Notes: a model not told the origin generated them from the sequence alone. A DNA stretch of 64,000 nt from Purpureocillium takamizusanense (GCF_022605165.1 NC_063068.1:3038001-3102000), one strand, 5' to 3'. Counted from the first letter of the stretch, positions 1 through 12,476 are shown. Numbers and translations are program-made.

Positions 1-2632
1 CGGTGGGCCGCGCTCCCAAGACGGGCGGGCGGGTGGTGGTGGTGGTGGTAGCGGAAGGGTGTGTTAAGCAAGAAACCGTAATCGTCGAGGAGGTACTGGC
101 GCAAGGCGATGCCGGGTCGCATTCCAATGGGTGGGGGGGCACCCTGCGTCGATAGATAATAGCCAGGTGTTTGTAGATATAAGATAGCTCACCTTGGGCG
201 TCCCCCTGAGGCACAAAGCGCGCCTGCTCTCAGATGAAGCGGGGGGATGACGAGCATGCGCGTCGTCGTTTGACAGGCTTCGCAGGCTATCAAGTAAGAT
301 AGCTACCTAGGTAGGGGCATGCGTTGCAAAGTGACACAAGGGGGCGGTGGTTGGTTTGGCACGCAAGAGCCGAAGGCGTGGCACAGCTGAAGGTATACTA
401 TATCTCAATCTCACTCGAAATGCCATCCTGGCCTTTGGGAGGGCCAGAGAGGCACAGCGAAGACGTGTGTTAGCTGCACAGCACGCGAGGCCCGTATTCA
501 AGCGTCGGCACGTCAGCCCCAAGGTGCGCAGTTGCGGTGCGATGGGGTGCAGTGCAGTGCAGTGCAGACAGGAGCAGCGTGGTGTAATGCCTCGTCTCAT
601 GGTGGTGGTGGTGGTGGTGGTGGTGTATGATTGCAGAGCAGTACTAATTCATACATTAGAAACCGTGATGTGCGTGAGGGCTCGTGCTACATAGTACCTA
701 CCTTCTCGGTACCTACATAATGTTTAGTACCTGTACACTTGTAAGATGGTTACAGTAGGTAGGTGCAGCCGCTCTCGAAGGGGGGTGCTTGCTCGGCTGC
801 TCCTGCACGCTGCACCCAGCAACAAATCCATCCCTGCAGGCGGGGGCGCGGCCGCGGCTCGCTGCTCCCTCATCGGGCGCTGACCGCGTCTGGGTTTTCC
901 AGGTTTTGATTTCCCGGCGGTACTCAGGGTACCTCACATTACAAGCAGGTAGCATTAAAAGTTGCCCTCACCGGTATGTTAGCACCTTACCTTAGTAAGG
1001 TACCTATCTTGTCGAGTGCATTACGCGACCTGGGCTCCTCCCTCTGTTCCGAGGTGCGCAGTACTGCGTCAGTACAGCAGTGGCAGCAAGGGGTATGTCC
1101 TTCGTACCTGGATAGGGTCCTAATGTGCCTGCCAAATGGATGGATCACTCTCAACTCTTCTGCACAGGCGCGCGGCGGGCGGAGCGGGGGTGCCACAACA
1201 GGATAGGTCGGCCAACCCTTAGGTAGCAGAGGTACAGTGGGTGTACTATAATACATACCCATAAACCTGGACCTGCGAGGTACCTTACTTATGTGCCGCA
1301 CAATGCCCTGAGGTGAGAAGTGAGTCCAAGCAAAGCGCCGGAGGTGCCCGAATGCCCGTCTTTGAGGATGGGCCTCCACTTGCAAGCACATTGCCTCATG
1401 CAACGAGAGCTGGGGGGCAGTCCACGCTCACCTATGCGGGCAGGTCCTACGTGGGTACCTATATTGGAAGGCACTACTCCGTACAGGTGCCTTAGTAGCC
1501 CGCCCAGAGGCAGGCAGGCAATCGTAAGCAGGGGAAGGGGGTAACTACGCCGCAGTACTTTGCGTCTTGCGGCCCGGCCGAAGTCCATCCATCCTGCTTC
1601 CAGTGCACCTCCAGGGCTGCTCTCCACTGTGGTGACACCTGCCCAGCACACCGTCCAGGGGGTTCGAAAAGGATCCTGCCCCCCCCCCCCCCCCCAAAAG
1701 CCCCTTCCCGCCCGCCGCGACAGCTGGAGCCCTGCCCGGCTCGAGGCACTGTCATGCGGCAGGTACCGTAGACACCCACTGGCTCCCAAAGTATAAGGCG
1801 GTACCTTCCTCAATCCTCTCCCCCGCCGCCGCTGCCAACCACACCGCGCCTCGACACACCACACCACTGCCCTCCATAAGTGGCCCGCCCAAAAGCTCTC
1901 TCTTTCTTTTCCTCCAACGCTTCTCTCTCCCACTCTCCTCCACCTCCCTCACCCGCTCCCGATCACCACCAGACCCCGACACCACCACCCGTCACCATCA
2001 CCTTCGCCCCCATCCGCGTCTCCCCTCGCCCTTCTCATCCTCCTCCGCCCCCGTCAGCTCTCGACTCCCGTCCGCCAACTCCCCCTCCGGTCTCATTCCC
2101 CGCTCATCTCCGCCCCTCACGCACACGCCGCTCGCGACGTCTGCTACCCAACCCTCGACTCGACCCCGCCATCGCCGCACCACGACTCTCAATCCTGCAA
2201 CGCGAAGACTAGGACCGCGCGACAGCTCGTCCCCGTCCAGTATTTGCCTACCTGCCGTCGTCTCACGCCGCGCAGCCAGCCACTTCTCCTTTTTCGAGTT
2301 GGCAGGTCAGTCGATATCCACCGTCCTTTTTTCTTTGCGCGCGTGCACTGCTGGACACCCGCGCCTGCAACTCTTGGCAACGTCCAGTTTGCTCACCCTC
2401 GGCTGCTGCGTCGAGGTGCGACAAACAAGTTGCAAGCAATGCAGGCACAGTGTCGATGGCGATACCCGCAAGGGTCATCCTGCAAACTCCCTCTCGCGAT
2501 GCATGCTGACTGTGCCCTACCCAGATAACCGTCACCTCTCGCACGTCGTCTCGCTTGCCGTTCCTCAACCTCCAAAGGCCCGCTTCCTCTCACGACTACC
2601 CCAAGCTATCACCACCTCACTCCACCGCCAAG
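1..2632. other. Gene-free left edge and upstream region of the KH-protein gene
   Basis: No reading frame here looks like a real protein; the open frames are short and biased in composition. The stretch holds two (GGT)n tracts (about 32-49 and 601-624), a C17 run at 1679-1695 and several GGTACC-rich patches between about 700 and 1810. One perfect inverted repeat lies at 988-1002 and one TACTCCGTA motif at 1475-1483. The last part, about 1800-2200, is strongly pyrimidine-rich, as is usual for promoters and 5' leaders of filamentous ascomycetes, and it leads into the KH gene at 2633. Confidence 0.6.
1800..2200 (+). promoter_or_regulatory. Pyrimidine-rich promoter/leader of the KH-protein gene
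   Basis: A roughly 400-base CT-rich tract lies some 430 bases before the KH-protein start codon. Such tracts typically mark core promoters and transcription start zones in filamentous ascomycetes. No TATA element is obvious. Several ATGs lie between this tract and 2633, so the mRNA leader may carry uORFs or an unrecognised 5' UTR intron. This is an inference from composition only. Confidence 0.35.
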
Positions 2633-3874
2633 ATGTCCAACTCTCAGGAAGTCCTATCCGCCAACGGAAACGATCTCGTCGATTCCATGGATCAGCTCAA
2701 GATGGACGAGCGTCTCGGCCCCGACGGGGAGCCCGCCCCTAAGACGGACGAGGAATACGCTCAGGCGCAACTGACGCTCCGTGCCATTGTCTCCTCCAAG
2801 GAAGCCGGCGTCATCATTGGAAAAGGCGGCAAAAACGTCGCTGACCTTCGCGACGAGACTGGTGTCAAAGCCGGCGTCAGTAAGGTCGTCCAGGGCGTCC
2901 ATGATCGCGTCCTCACCATCACTGGTGAATGCGACGCCATCTCCAGAGCCTACGCCATCGTTGCCCGTGCTCTCCTGGAAGGCGCCCCCGCCATGGGCAT
3001 GGGCGGCATTGTCCAAAGCAATGGCACTCATCGTATGTCCCTCTTCATCCCCCCCCCCACCTAGGCCGTAGTCGTGGACTGACATCGTTCTCTTGCCACA
3101 GCTATTAAGCTGCTCATCTCCCATAACCAAATGGGCACCATCATTGGCAGGCAGGGCCTGAAGATCAAGCACATTCAGGACGTCTCTGGCGTCCGCATGG
3201 TGGCACAAAAGGAGATGCTGCCGCAGTCAACCGAACGCATTGTCGAAGTTCAAGGTACCCCCGAAGGCATCCAGCGCGCGGTATGGGAGATCTGCAAATG
3301 CCTCGTCGACGACTGGCAGCGCGGCACCGGTACTGTTCTCTACAACCCCGTCGTCCGCACCCAACCTGGGGCGACTGGCGGCAGCATCGGCAGTGGCAGC
3401 TCTGGCTATGGCTCCGGTAGCCGCGAATACGGAAGCCCTCGCGTTATGCGCACGGGTAACGGAGCCGACTTCAGCAATGGCGGTGTGCGGCCCTTCAACC
3501 GCCGCTCCGACTCTGACGCGGCGTCTCGCGGACCTCCCACTCACGACGAAAATGGCGAGGAGATACAGACCCAGAACATTAGCATTCCCGCAGACATGGT
3601 TGGCTGCATCATTGGCCGTGCCGGCAGCAAGATTAGCGAGATTCGCAAGACCTCTGGCGCCCGCATCTCGATTGCCAAGGTAAGACCCTGACAATATCGT
3701 GGCGGCTTGACCGTATTGCTGACGGCCGTTGATCAGGCACCACACGACGAAACCGGCGAGCGGATGTTCACCATCATGGGCACGGCCAAGGCGAATGAGT
3801 CAGCCCTGTTCCTCTTGTACGAGAACCTCGAGGCTGAGAAGATGCGACGCAGCCAGCTCCCCGACGCGGAGTAG
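2633..3874 (+). CDS. KH-domain RNA-binding protein (three KH domains, Rnc1/PCBP-like)
   Basis: Three exons, 2633-3032, 3102-3679 and 3737-3874, join in phase to 371 residues. Introns use GTATGT/CAG and GTAAGA/CAG. Three KH domains are visible with intact GxxG loops: GKGG in KH1 (about residues 48-110), GRQG in KH2 (about 135-195) and GRAG in KH3 (about 285-360). A Gly/Ser-rich linker separates KH2 and KH3. The architecture matches fungal Rnc1 and PBP2-type proteins and animal PCBP/hnRNP K, which bind C- or U-rich single-stranded RNA and control mRNA stability or translation. The start is the ATG before MSNSQE; the frame stays open for 26 codons upstream without another ATG. The exact orthologue is not certain, so no symbol is given. 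Confidence 0.93.
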
Positions 3875-5554
3875 ACGGCTCCGGCCAGAACTCCCCGTGT
3901 GCGCTGGCCCGTCTTGCTGCGTTGCCGGCCGCGTTTCGAATGAGGTGAACTTGGATCGGACTGGGGCCGGCTCATGACCTGCGGAACGAATCCAGATCTG
4001 ACTTGCCGCAAGGCTCCCGTACTTTCCACAGCGACGGGGACAGGATGATGTGATGGCCCAAAATTAGCGCCGCGGGCATTGCCGCGCGCCGCCTGCTTCG
4101 ATTTCTCCTTCCTTTCATTCCCCTGTTACCCTTATTTCCTTTTTATCGATTTCCGACACTCTGTTCTTTTGGCTGGTGGGTGAACAGTCATCCTTTACGA
4201 CTCTGTCTTATCACGTCTTTCTGACACGCCTCGCGCCATAATCTTTGCCGATACAAAGGGAAGCTGATGCCGGACGGAGTGCGCGAGAACGGCACGCTTC
4301 AATTTTTTGCTGTTTTGCCGCTACCTCACCGGCTCGGATTGGACCTTTCGCGCCGCCGTTTCCCTATCAACCGCCCGCCCATGCCTCATCAACACGGAGC
4401 TCTGGTCACACGGCTCTCCACGTCTCGCCACTACGACCCGGACCCTTCTCTGGCGGCCGGCGCGCACGACCCCTCGGCACCACAGAAAGGCATGGCGTTT
4501 GCTCGGGCACGGTGGATCAGCGGCACCTGCGCTGACGACCGATGGCCCGGGGCAACGCCATGCTGACTGTGCTCCATGATCAGTCTCTACTCGACCCCGT
4601 TTCACACTCCCTCACTTCGACTCGGAGCACGCACGCACGCACGCACGCACACCCACTCACCCACACAAACAAATACACACGCACTCATCCCGACTATTCT
4701 CCGAGGCCTCGGACATCTACATGTACTGTTATGGTGCGGGCATTCGAAGGAGGATGCGGTCATGACTGGTGGACTAGGTATCGTCTGCGGCCTCGAATCC
4801 CCCTCACCTCTTCACTGCTCACCCGTCTCGACCCCGGATATCGCTCTTGACACTGGCGATGAGGAGTCTGGCTATACCCCCACGGCATGATTGATGACAT
4901 TGCGGACTTTGGGGGGCACGGGAACACCCAGGAAGGAGTGTATCTAGCTATACTTTTAAAAAATCAAATTAACGAATTGCCCCAATAATGGCATGCCGCA
5001 GTACTTTGTAGGTGCTCGCAGGCGTGGGTATCGCAGTGCTGGCACGAGGCATAAGGGCATGAGGGGATGAAGGAAGGGGTCGTCGGCCCCCTGGAGCGGG
5101 CTGTCGTCCCCACGCACAGTGGAGGCAGGGCAGGGGGCCGCCGCATCGGTCGCAGGGCGCCATGCCGAATGTGGCCGGGAGCCATTGAAACGGTTCGGCT
5201 GGCCCCGCGGAGCAGGCGCCGCCGGCGCAGGGTCCTTCCCAAGTGGCGCCTAGACGTCACGGTGCGCGTTGATGAAGCCAATCTGTCATTTAGCTCATCA
5301 GCCAGGACCGCCATCGACTCTCCCTTCTGCTCACGCACCACCTCTCACCTTTGACCGGGGCGGCACAGTCGGCCAGAACACCCCAGCGCGTTTCCATTCG
5401 ATCGCATGGCGTGAAATTTGTTTGCATATTTCCTTTCTGCCTGCTTTTGAACTGTTGTCTGGCTGCAGACTCACTCTACTGCGACACCCTAACCGCCGCC
5501 TCCGCACCCGCCTTTTCGAGCCGCGCCGCCGCCGCCGCCGGAGCCGCACAGAGA
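3875..5554. other. Intergenic region, KH gene to HUT1
   Basis: I see no supported gene. The left part is presumably the 3' UTR of the KH gene. A (CGCA)n tract lies at about 4629-4650. The right part is the HUT1 promoter and leader and contains a three-codon uORF (ATG GCG TGA) at 5406-5414. Confidence 0.55.
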
Positions 5555-5700
5555 ATGGCGCGAACAAAACAGCCACCCGTGAGGCGTGAGTCGTCGTCCG
5601 AATACTTTAACAAGCGGACGGCGTCGTGGCAGACGTCAGCCAACGGCGCGCCGGTGGCGGACATGAAGCACGCGACGACGGCCAACGGTGGGCAGCCTCC

Positions 5701-5734
<34 letters not shown>

Positions 5735-7047
5735 AGGAACGAGGCCGGGGTGCTGCAGCTGGTCATCTCCGTCGCGGGCATATACGCGTCCTTGTGAGTG
5801 AGCAGAGTGACCCCCATCCCCTCGCCTGGGCCATTGGGCTTGTAAAGCAAAGTGCAGCAACCAGCTAACGTTTTGATGATACACAGCTTGACGTGGGCGT
5901 ACCTCCAGGAGAAACTCACGACGACGCCGTATGGGCCCAGCGGTGACGGCGCGGCCCCCGAAAAGTGGCATTTTCCCGTCTTCCTCAACACGATCCAGTC
6001 CGTCTTCGCGGCGACGGTCGGCTGCGTCTACCTGCTGCTGTCGACCCCGCGCGGGGCCGCCGTGCCGCCCGTCATCCCATCGCGCCGCATCCTCGGTCCG
6101 CTCGCCCTCGTCGCCGTCACGTCGAGCCTCGCCAGCCCGTTTGGGTACGCCAGCCTGGCGCACATCGACTACATCACCTTCCTCCTCGCCAAGAGCTGCA
6201 AGCTTCTGCCCGTCATGTTCCTTCATATCACCGTCTTCCGTAGGCGGTACCCGCTGTACAAGTACCTGGTGGTCACGGCCGTCACGGCCGGCGTGGCCGT
6301 CTTTACATTGCACTCGGGGCGGCGCGGCGGCGGTGGTGGCAGCAAGCACAAGGCGCCGTCGTCGTCATCCAACGTCGCGTGGGGCCTACTGCTCCTAAGC
6401 ATCAACCTGCTCTTCGACGGGCTTACCAACAGCACCCAGGACTACATCTTCCAGGCCTTCCGCCCCTATAGCGGCCCGCAGATGATGTGCGCCAACAACA
6501 TCATGAGCACCCTCGTCACCGGCCTCTACCTCGTCGCCAGCCCGTACCTCGTCTCGACCGGGCTCGGCGACTGGCTCGGCATGGACGTGGCCGGCAGCGC
6601 CGGCGAGCTCGGTGCCGCCCTCGACTTCATGAGGCGCTATCCCTCCGTGTGGAAGGACGTCCTGGGCTTTGCGGCGTGCGGCGCTGTCGGCCAAGTCTTT
6701 ATTTGTGAGTCTCTCTCGCCCTGCTTCTCTCCTCTTCCCTTCCTTCACTGGCGCTCAAGCCTCCCCATCCCCCCCCCCCCTTCGCAAAGTCCTCGACTGA
6801 CCTGCTGCGGCCCCAACCCACAGTCTACACGCTCTCCACGTTCTCGTCCGTGCTGCTCGTCACCGTCACCGTCACCCGCAAGATGTTCACCATGATCCTG
6901 TCCGTCGTCGCCTTCGGCCACCGCCTCACGCACATGCAGTGGCTCGGCGTCGGGCTCGTCTTCGGCGGCATCGGCGTCGAGGCCGGCATCGCGCGCCGCG
7001 AGAAGCTGGCCAAGGAGGCGGCCAACAAGGCCAAGAAGGACTCGTGA
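5555..7047 (+). CDS. HUT1: UDP-galactose transporter homologue 1 (SLC35B1-type nucleotide-sugar transporter, ER membrane)
   Basis: Three exons, 5555-5793, 5887-6704 and 6824-7047, give 426 residues; both introns have GTGAGT donors and CAG acceptors. The first junction restores the family's YASF-LTW segment at the start of the first membrane helix. About eight to ten hydrophobic helices follow, with the family motif [13 protein letters not shown] and a C-terminal half containing [14 protein letters not shown]1/SLC35B1 proteins move nucleotides or nucleotide sugars across the ER membrane and support glycosylation and folding. The last four residues, KKDS, fit the KKxx dilysine ER-retrieval signal. 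The first ~70 residues are polar and low-complexity with an Ala run from a GCC repeat (about 5709-5733); the family usually starts closer to the first helix. The gene converges with the phosphatase gene downstream. Confidence 0.95.
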
Positions 7048-8022
7048 CAGAGTGCGCTCTCGATCACACCATCTCACCTCATCCGGTCGTCCGCGCATTC
7101 GCGAGAATGAGCAAAACTTTGCATCGAGGGTAGGGACTATATGCAGCCCGGCACAGAGGCCAGGCGCGTCCATTGTTTTCCGTACTAGATGGAGGCGGAT
7201 TTGATATCACGGCGTTGTTAGCAGCACAGGAGAAACATCTCTTTGAGCGCTTGGCATTTGGCACTTGGTTGCATAGAAACATAATGGCACCATACAAAGA
7301 CGCGAGTCACGCTTCCGACGAGATGTAAGGGTCACCAAGATAATTGGTTGTGTGTATTTTCCCAAGATGCGCCATACGCTTCAGTCGCTTTGCCTCGTAT
7401 TCATGCTCCGTCACTCTCCGATCGCCGCGTCCCTTGTTGGGTACGCGGATAGCGAGCGGCAATGCCGGTGACCGTATTTCATTTGGATCAATCCATCCGA
7501 GACCATGTTCCCCCCCCCCCCCCCCCGTGGCTACCCAGTGCGTCAATGAAACCCCGGCATGTACCACCCAGGGGTTAATCATCGTGAGATCGCCACAGTT
7601 GCCAATCGACGGGCGACGTAATGATGCTTAATGCGGTGGAACAAACACCAAATGTATGTAGCCGGGATCGCGAGCCTCTAACCCATGCTCACTGCCCTAA
7701 GCTTGGGCTCCTCTGTGCCGAGCACGACGGCAAGTATCGACAGAGATTAGCGAGTGTCTCAAAAGATGGGAGCGCGGCGCCGCACGACTCCAGTGGCTTC
7801 GGTATATACACAAACAAGAACGCCTGCAATGCTATGCGTCACAGCCCACGAGGCGTCACAGTCGCGCTCGCCGGCGCTCGTGCAACCCATGCCCCTGACC
7901 ACTGCACATGGCTAAGTTTCCAAAGTGAGGGTATCATCGAGATCCGCAAAAGGTGCCCCTCCAAATTAGATCGTCGTCGTAGAAAATAGTATATGAGATG
8001 CCGGCACATCGTCGTCAAGCTG
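7048..8022. other. Intergenic 3'-3' region between HUT1 and the MSG5-like gene
   Basis: Two converging genes end here, so the region should hold both 3' UTRs. A C17 run lies at 7510-7526. No credible coding frame is seen. Confidence 0.55.
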
Positions 8023-10383
8023 TCATAGCACGTCGTCGATGGAGCGAACTATCGGCGTCTCCCCCTTGGTGGGCGGGCTCCGAGGGTCGGCTACCTGAGG
8101 CGGACGGCCAAACGATGCAATCCTTCCGAAGAAGGAAAACGGATCCCGCGCAAAAATAGACTGCCGAGGGGAGAAGAGCCCTCCAGTCGGCGTCGGCGGC
8201 GCCTCAGCAAAGCGCAAGCCAGCCATTTGGCTCCCACCATGAAAAGGATTTTCGGTCATGGTTTCGGCTCGTGGGGACATAAGAGCATCTTCGTCAGGAA
8301 CGGACGGTCGTATCGTCACTGTCTGCTCCACAAGTGTAGCGTCATTCGTCGCAGTGCCTTTGGGGCAAGGCGGTGGCAATTCTAACGACAGCGACCAAGC
8401 ATCCGCTGAGACGCTGCTTGGGAAGGTCCACGACCCGTCCGCAGCCGGGGTATTAGACTCCGGTCTGTCGCAATCAAGCCTGCGTCGTCCAGCAGGCCGT
8501 TCGGCGACGAGCTTGGGTATCGGAGGCGGCTTTTCCTCCACCTGCTCCCTCCATGAGAAAGTCAAGGGTGCAGACGCAGGACCAGGCGACACGGTCGGAA
8601 CTCCCGGTGTCGAACTGCCCCTGGGGCGTGTCGGGCTTGGCCCAGAGTCCGTGTCGCCAGATTTGCCATCATCCCCGGGGAGGGGCGCGCTCTGAGGCTC
8701 CTTCGGCGTCATGTCAATTGCGTCGGCAGAAAGCGTCAGCCTGTGCTTTGTCGGGCTCCGACCAGTCCGTGGACGGTACGTAGAAGTCGGAGGCAGGCGC
8801 TTCTTGGAGAGCTCCTTGTGGAAATCCTGCAGCGAATACATGAGCTTCATGTTGGGGCTGATCCACCGACTCTTCGCTTGCGCGGCATAATAGGCATCGT
8901 TGACAGTCAGTTCGGGCTTTTGGTACAAGCCGTAGGCTATGATCAAGCTGGCCGAGCGACTCGCCCCCTGTTGACAATGCACGAGCACCTTCTTGCTCTG
9001 CTTGACGCGATTGTCTATCGTTTCGCAGAGGCGCATCAGATCCGGGGCGATGTCAGTGTTGTGGTCCCAAGGAACATGAATATACTCGGGTTCCTTCAGC
9101 GGATTCGCCTTTGGTGTCGTGGGTGTCTCCATCGGCTTGTCTTCACTCAACGGGAACTCAAAGGCCGTCGCGTAGCTGGCGGTTGTAGCGGCAGTGTCTG
9201 GAACTGGACTCTCGTCCAGCGCTGTTGGCGGTGCAGGCGTTCCATCCAAAGTAGAGCTGGGGCCAAAGAAGGGTTTTGAGAGTGCGTCGAAAGGGTTCTT
9301 GACTTCTCGAGCCACGTTTATTACCACGTCAAATTGTGAAGCCTCCTCAGCTGTCGGTTCCAGGTACAGGTAAACGTTATCACCGTATATGGCGATTGGG
9401 CCGTCCGGATAGCCTGGTGATTTCTGGTCCTCATTGTTGAGGCTCTCGTGGTACGGCTCGAACTCGGTGCGCTTGGCGAGCTGCGTCTTAATGGGTGAGT
9501 CCTCTTCGGTAATACTCGTTTCAAACTCCATGTTCATGCTCGTCTTCATGGGTCGCAAAACCTCGGAGAGTCCGGATTGATTGCGCTCCAGCACTCTGGG
9601 GAATGTCATGCCGCCCGGAGGGCCGAATGTCGAGGACTTGAGACCAGTGAGCATGTGAGGAGACGACGTCGAGTGCTTCAAAGCACGGCGCTGCAGGATT
9701 GGTGGCATTCCTGGAGATGCCGGCACCTCCAGTGACGCCTTGACCAACAGATCAGAAGTGCCAGTCTTGAGACTGAGTTGGCTGGGCTTCCGTTTCATGG
9801 CGGGGATAGTCGGCTTGATGAATGACGGGGAGGATGGCTCCGTGGCGAAGGACTTGGGGGTCGTCGTCGTTACGGCCGCTGGGGGCTGTATTGACAAGCC
9901 CTTCATATTGCGCGGCCGACGCGGCGCTGGGGACGTCATCGGCCGCTCGAGTGTTCCGCTCTCCGGAATACTAAGCATCGGTCCCTGGCCGGATCGGCAC
10001 CCAAACATAGCCGAGGGATAGTTGTTTAGCGGGATCAGATTAACAGGTGAGTCAGGCGACGAGGAGGGCGACGGATCTGAGAGGGGAGAAGAGTCTGTCG
10101 TCGAGAAAGTCGTCGTCGGTGACGAGTCTGTGGACTCAGACATCTGCGTCGAGGTGCTGTCATGGTGTTTGTGTATGGCGTCGGGGGGTATCGAGCCAGT
10201 GTTCAGGTCAATCTGGGAAGATGTGTTCGCAAGAACATGCGCCTTGGATTCCACCGTGACCATTTTCGGGTCGACAACAGTCACGGTGTCGCGATCGGCC
10301 ATGGTCTCAGCGTCAAGATCAAACACTGACATGAAGGACGGTATTTGATCCTCGTACATGCGCCGGGCTGTGGCGGACGGCAT
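8023..10383 (-). CDS. Dual-specificity (MAP kinase) phosphatase, MSG5-like
   Basis: A single exon encodes 786 residues. The dual-specificity phosphatase domain covers about residues 330-520. It contains the P-loop HCQQGASRS with catalytic Cys about 470, and the general-acid Asp about 440 in WDHN. Long disordered Ser/Thr/Pro-rich arms flank it, including MAPK-docking-type and SP/TP-rich stretches. This layout resembles yeast MSG5 and filamentous-fungal MAPK phosphatases that dephosphorylate TxY-phosphorylated MAP kinases in the cell-wall-integrity and pheromone pathways. The start at 10383 is the first in-frame ATG, although the frame stays open some 580 bases further upstream. The extra insert between the domain entry strand (NVYLYLEP) and the WDHN loop is Pro/Thr-rich. 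Substrates cannot be read from sequence. Confidence 0.88.
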   Translation of the reverse strand: MPSATARRMYEDQIPSFMSVFDLDAETMADRDTVTVVDPKMVTVESKAHVLANTSSQIDLNTGSIPPDAIHKHHDSTSTQMSESTDSSPTTTFSTTDSSPLSDPSPSSSPDSPVNLIPLNNYPSAMFGCRSGQGPMLSIPESGTLERPMTSPAPRRPRNMKGLSIQPPAAVTTTTPKSFATEPSSPSFIKPTIPAMKRKPSQLSLKTGTSDLLVKASLEVPASPGMPPILQRRALKHSTSSPHMLTGLKSSTFGPPGGMTFPRVLERNQSGLSEVLRPMKTSMNMEFETSITEEDSPIKTQLAKRTEFEPYHESLNNEDQKSPGYPDGPIAIYGDNVYLYLEPTAEEASQFDVVINVAREVKNPFDALSKPFFGPSSTLDGTPAPPTALDESPVPDTAATTASYATAFEFPLSEDKPMETPTTPKANPLKEPEYIHVPWDHNTDIAPDLMRLCETIDNRVKQSKKVLVHCQQGASRSASLIIAYGLYQKPELTVNDAYYAAQAKSRWISPNMKLMYSLQDFHKELSKKRLPPTSTYRPRTGRSPTKHRLTLSADAIDMTPKEPQSAPLPGDDGKSGDTDSGPSPTRPRGSSTPGVPTVSPGPASAPLTFSWREQVEEKPPPIPKLVAERPAGRRRLDCDRPESNTPAADGSWTFPSSVSADAWSLSLELPPPCPKGTATNDATLVEQTVTIRPSVPDEDALMSPRAETMTENPFHGGSQMAGLRFAEAPPTPTGGLFSPRQSIFARDPFSFFGRIASFGRPPQVADPRSPPTKGETPIVRSIDDVL

Positions 10384-11530
10384 GATTACGCGAGGACTGG
10401 ATGGCGTTATGGCGGCGTCGTTGATCCTGACCCCAGTCAACGGGGGCTCTTGGTCAACGGCGCCAGCAGTGTCGGTCCAGATCTTACACCCGGGCTGACG
10501 GGGGGTCGGTGCGGGTGGGATTAAAAATAGAACGGCTCTGTGGAGAGGGACTGAAGCAAAAAGCGACGCTGTGTAAGAAGGAGCGGACGTTGAGAAAGAG
10601 TCGGTCGGTCGGCCGAGGACAAGTGGACAGCGCTGCTGGATCCCGTCAATCGACGTGACGCGGGTGAGGCCAGGCCGAGGCTGGCTCCGAGAGAGCGAGG
10701 GCAGGCGACTCGAGAGCCGCTCCTCGCGAGGCTGAGGCGATGGGGGAAGACAGATCGACGAGTAGGGCACGACGGCAGCGGCGGGCGAGAGAAGAGTCGA
10801 GGTTCGGGAGTCGTCGTCGAGAGGGCGTGATGATGAGAAACAACCGGGTGGTCCTTTGACGTCCCAGTCTCTGTCGTCGTGCCGAGTGTGCGGAAACTTT
10901 GGAAGTAAGAGGGAGGAAGGGAGGGCAGACAAGGAAGGAATGAGACCCGTTATCGATGTGAGACACAAAATCGGCGCTTAGCGGAAGCCCATGTGCGCGG
11001 GAGGGGGAAGGAAGAAAGCCAGAGCGGCAGACGAAAGGGCGCTTGTCGGGGACAACACGCAGACACGACCCGGTCGAGGCTGCGGTTGGTCTGGAGGCTG
11101 TCAAGGAAAGACGAAATGGAGGAAAGAAGTGGAAGGGGGGAGGAAGGGCAACGGCGGCCGAGGGGAAGGGGGAGGAGGAGGAGGAGGCGGCTCGATTCGT
11201 CGAACAGAGAGAGCGGCTCTGCTGCTGCTGGTGTTGCAGGAGGAGGACGAAAGGCGAGGATGAGTGAAGTGGACGGGGGGGGAGGAATAAGCGTCGAACA
11301 AACAGTGGAGGACGGTGGCGGGCGGCGGGCGGCAGCGGCTGGGGGGGGGGGGCGTGTGTGGTGGGAGGTGGGCGTGGGCAAGGATGGGAGGCGGCGACCA
11401 GCAGGCAGGCAGGCCAGGCCGGGGTTGTGCTGGGCTGAGATGTGCTCTGTTTGGCCGGCGTCAAGGGGAGAAGGGGGGGGGGCCTTCGAGGGAACGCAAC
11501 TCGAACTGACTCTTTTTACGGAGTAGCGCG
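10384..11530 (-). promoter_or_regulatory. Long purine-rich (plus strand) leader/promoter of the MSG5-like gene
   Basis: Read on the minus strand this is a CT-rich stretch of about 1.1 kb ahead of the phosphatase start codon. The composition matches fungal 5' leaders. Long open frames here are compositional artefacts made of Pro/Ser/Leu runs. G-rich runs on the plus strand occur at about 11340-11350 and 11475-11482. One TACGGAGTA motif lies at 11517-11525. Confidence 0.35.
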
Positions 11531-12451
11531 TGCGGATGGACGGACTCTTGGGGCGTGGCGAGCCCCCAAGCCCGGGCTGACTGACGATGGGACCTGAGGG
11601 GGGATGTGTTGAGGTTTTGGTGCCCTGTTGGTCGCGGCGCGTGGCGCACGCAGTGAACAGACGGTTGAGCAGAGCTTGCCCGTGCTCGAGCACATTATTA
11701 GGCACTACCTTCTCCTCTACAGTGCACATGTGCCCGTAGGCAATGCACAGCCTCTCTCTCTGTCGCTCTCTCTCGCGTGCCATACATGCGCTGAATTTAC
11801 TGCTACATAAGGGAATACGTACTACGTACTGTACGAATGCAGGACCCGCCAACACGAGTGCAGCATTCTGACAAACAGTCGGAGCCTGCTCCGGCCGGGT
11901 GAGCTGACACCTACAGACACCTTACCTACTAAAGATACCTAAGTGCTAGACGGCAGGCCGTCTTCAGGGGCAAGGGAGGGTCGGGTGCTGCCCGCTGCTG
12001 GGTACTGGGTTCCAGCTGCTTGCCCAGCGGGCTGGCAACCGTGAACAGCCCTGAAGCTGGCCGGCCCCCCCCCCCTCTCCAGACCACCTGGGCAGGGCAG
12101 GCCGCCGACCAGGGCGGGGAGCTATTGGCGGACGCTGATTGGGCTGCGTCGTGGGAGCGGTTCGCCGTTGGGGCCCTGGACCCGGGGAGGATTGTTGTTG
12201 ATGGATGGCCTGGAGTCGTTTGCTGCCTGCCCCATTCCACATCACGGCGCACCCTCACCAAGTTCCTTAGTGGCTGCTGCAGTGTGTGCCTACGTCGCCA
12301 TCTACCAGTTTCCGCCACGTCGACGATGCACGCAATCGGCAGTCATGCACGCGTACAGACACCTCCATGCAGCGGGCGCTACGCGGAACGACCAGAGAAA
12401 GCCGGCGAGCAAATTTCTCGGGCCCCGTGGGCCGGTGTCGCCGCGGGAGAA

Positions 12452-12476
12452 GGGGGGGGGGGGGGGGGGGGGGGGG
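12452..12476 (+). repeat. Poly-G tract (25 G)
   Basis: An uninterrupted run of 25 G followed by AGGG. It can form G-quadruplex structures and is a likely site of sequencing or assembly length error. It is not in a gene. Confidence 0.9.

Noticed and set aside
10646..11855. Minus-strand open frames of 272 and 301 codons upstream of the MSG5-like gene
   Set aside because: They lie in the CT-rich leader, in frames different from each other, and consist of Ser/Pro/Leu runs.
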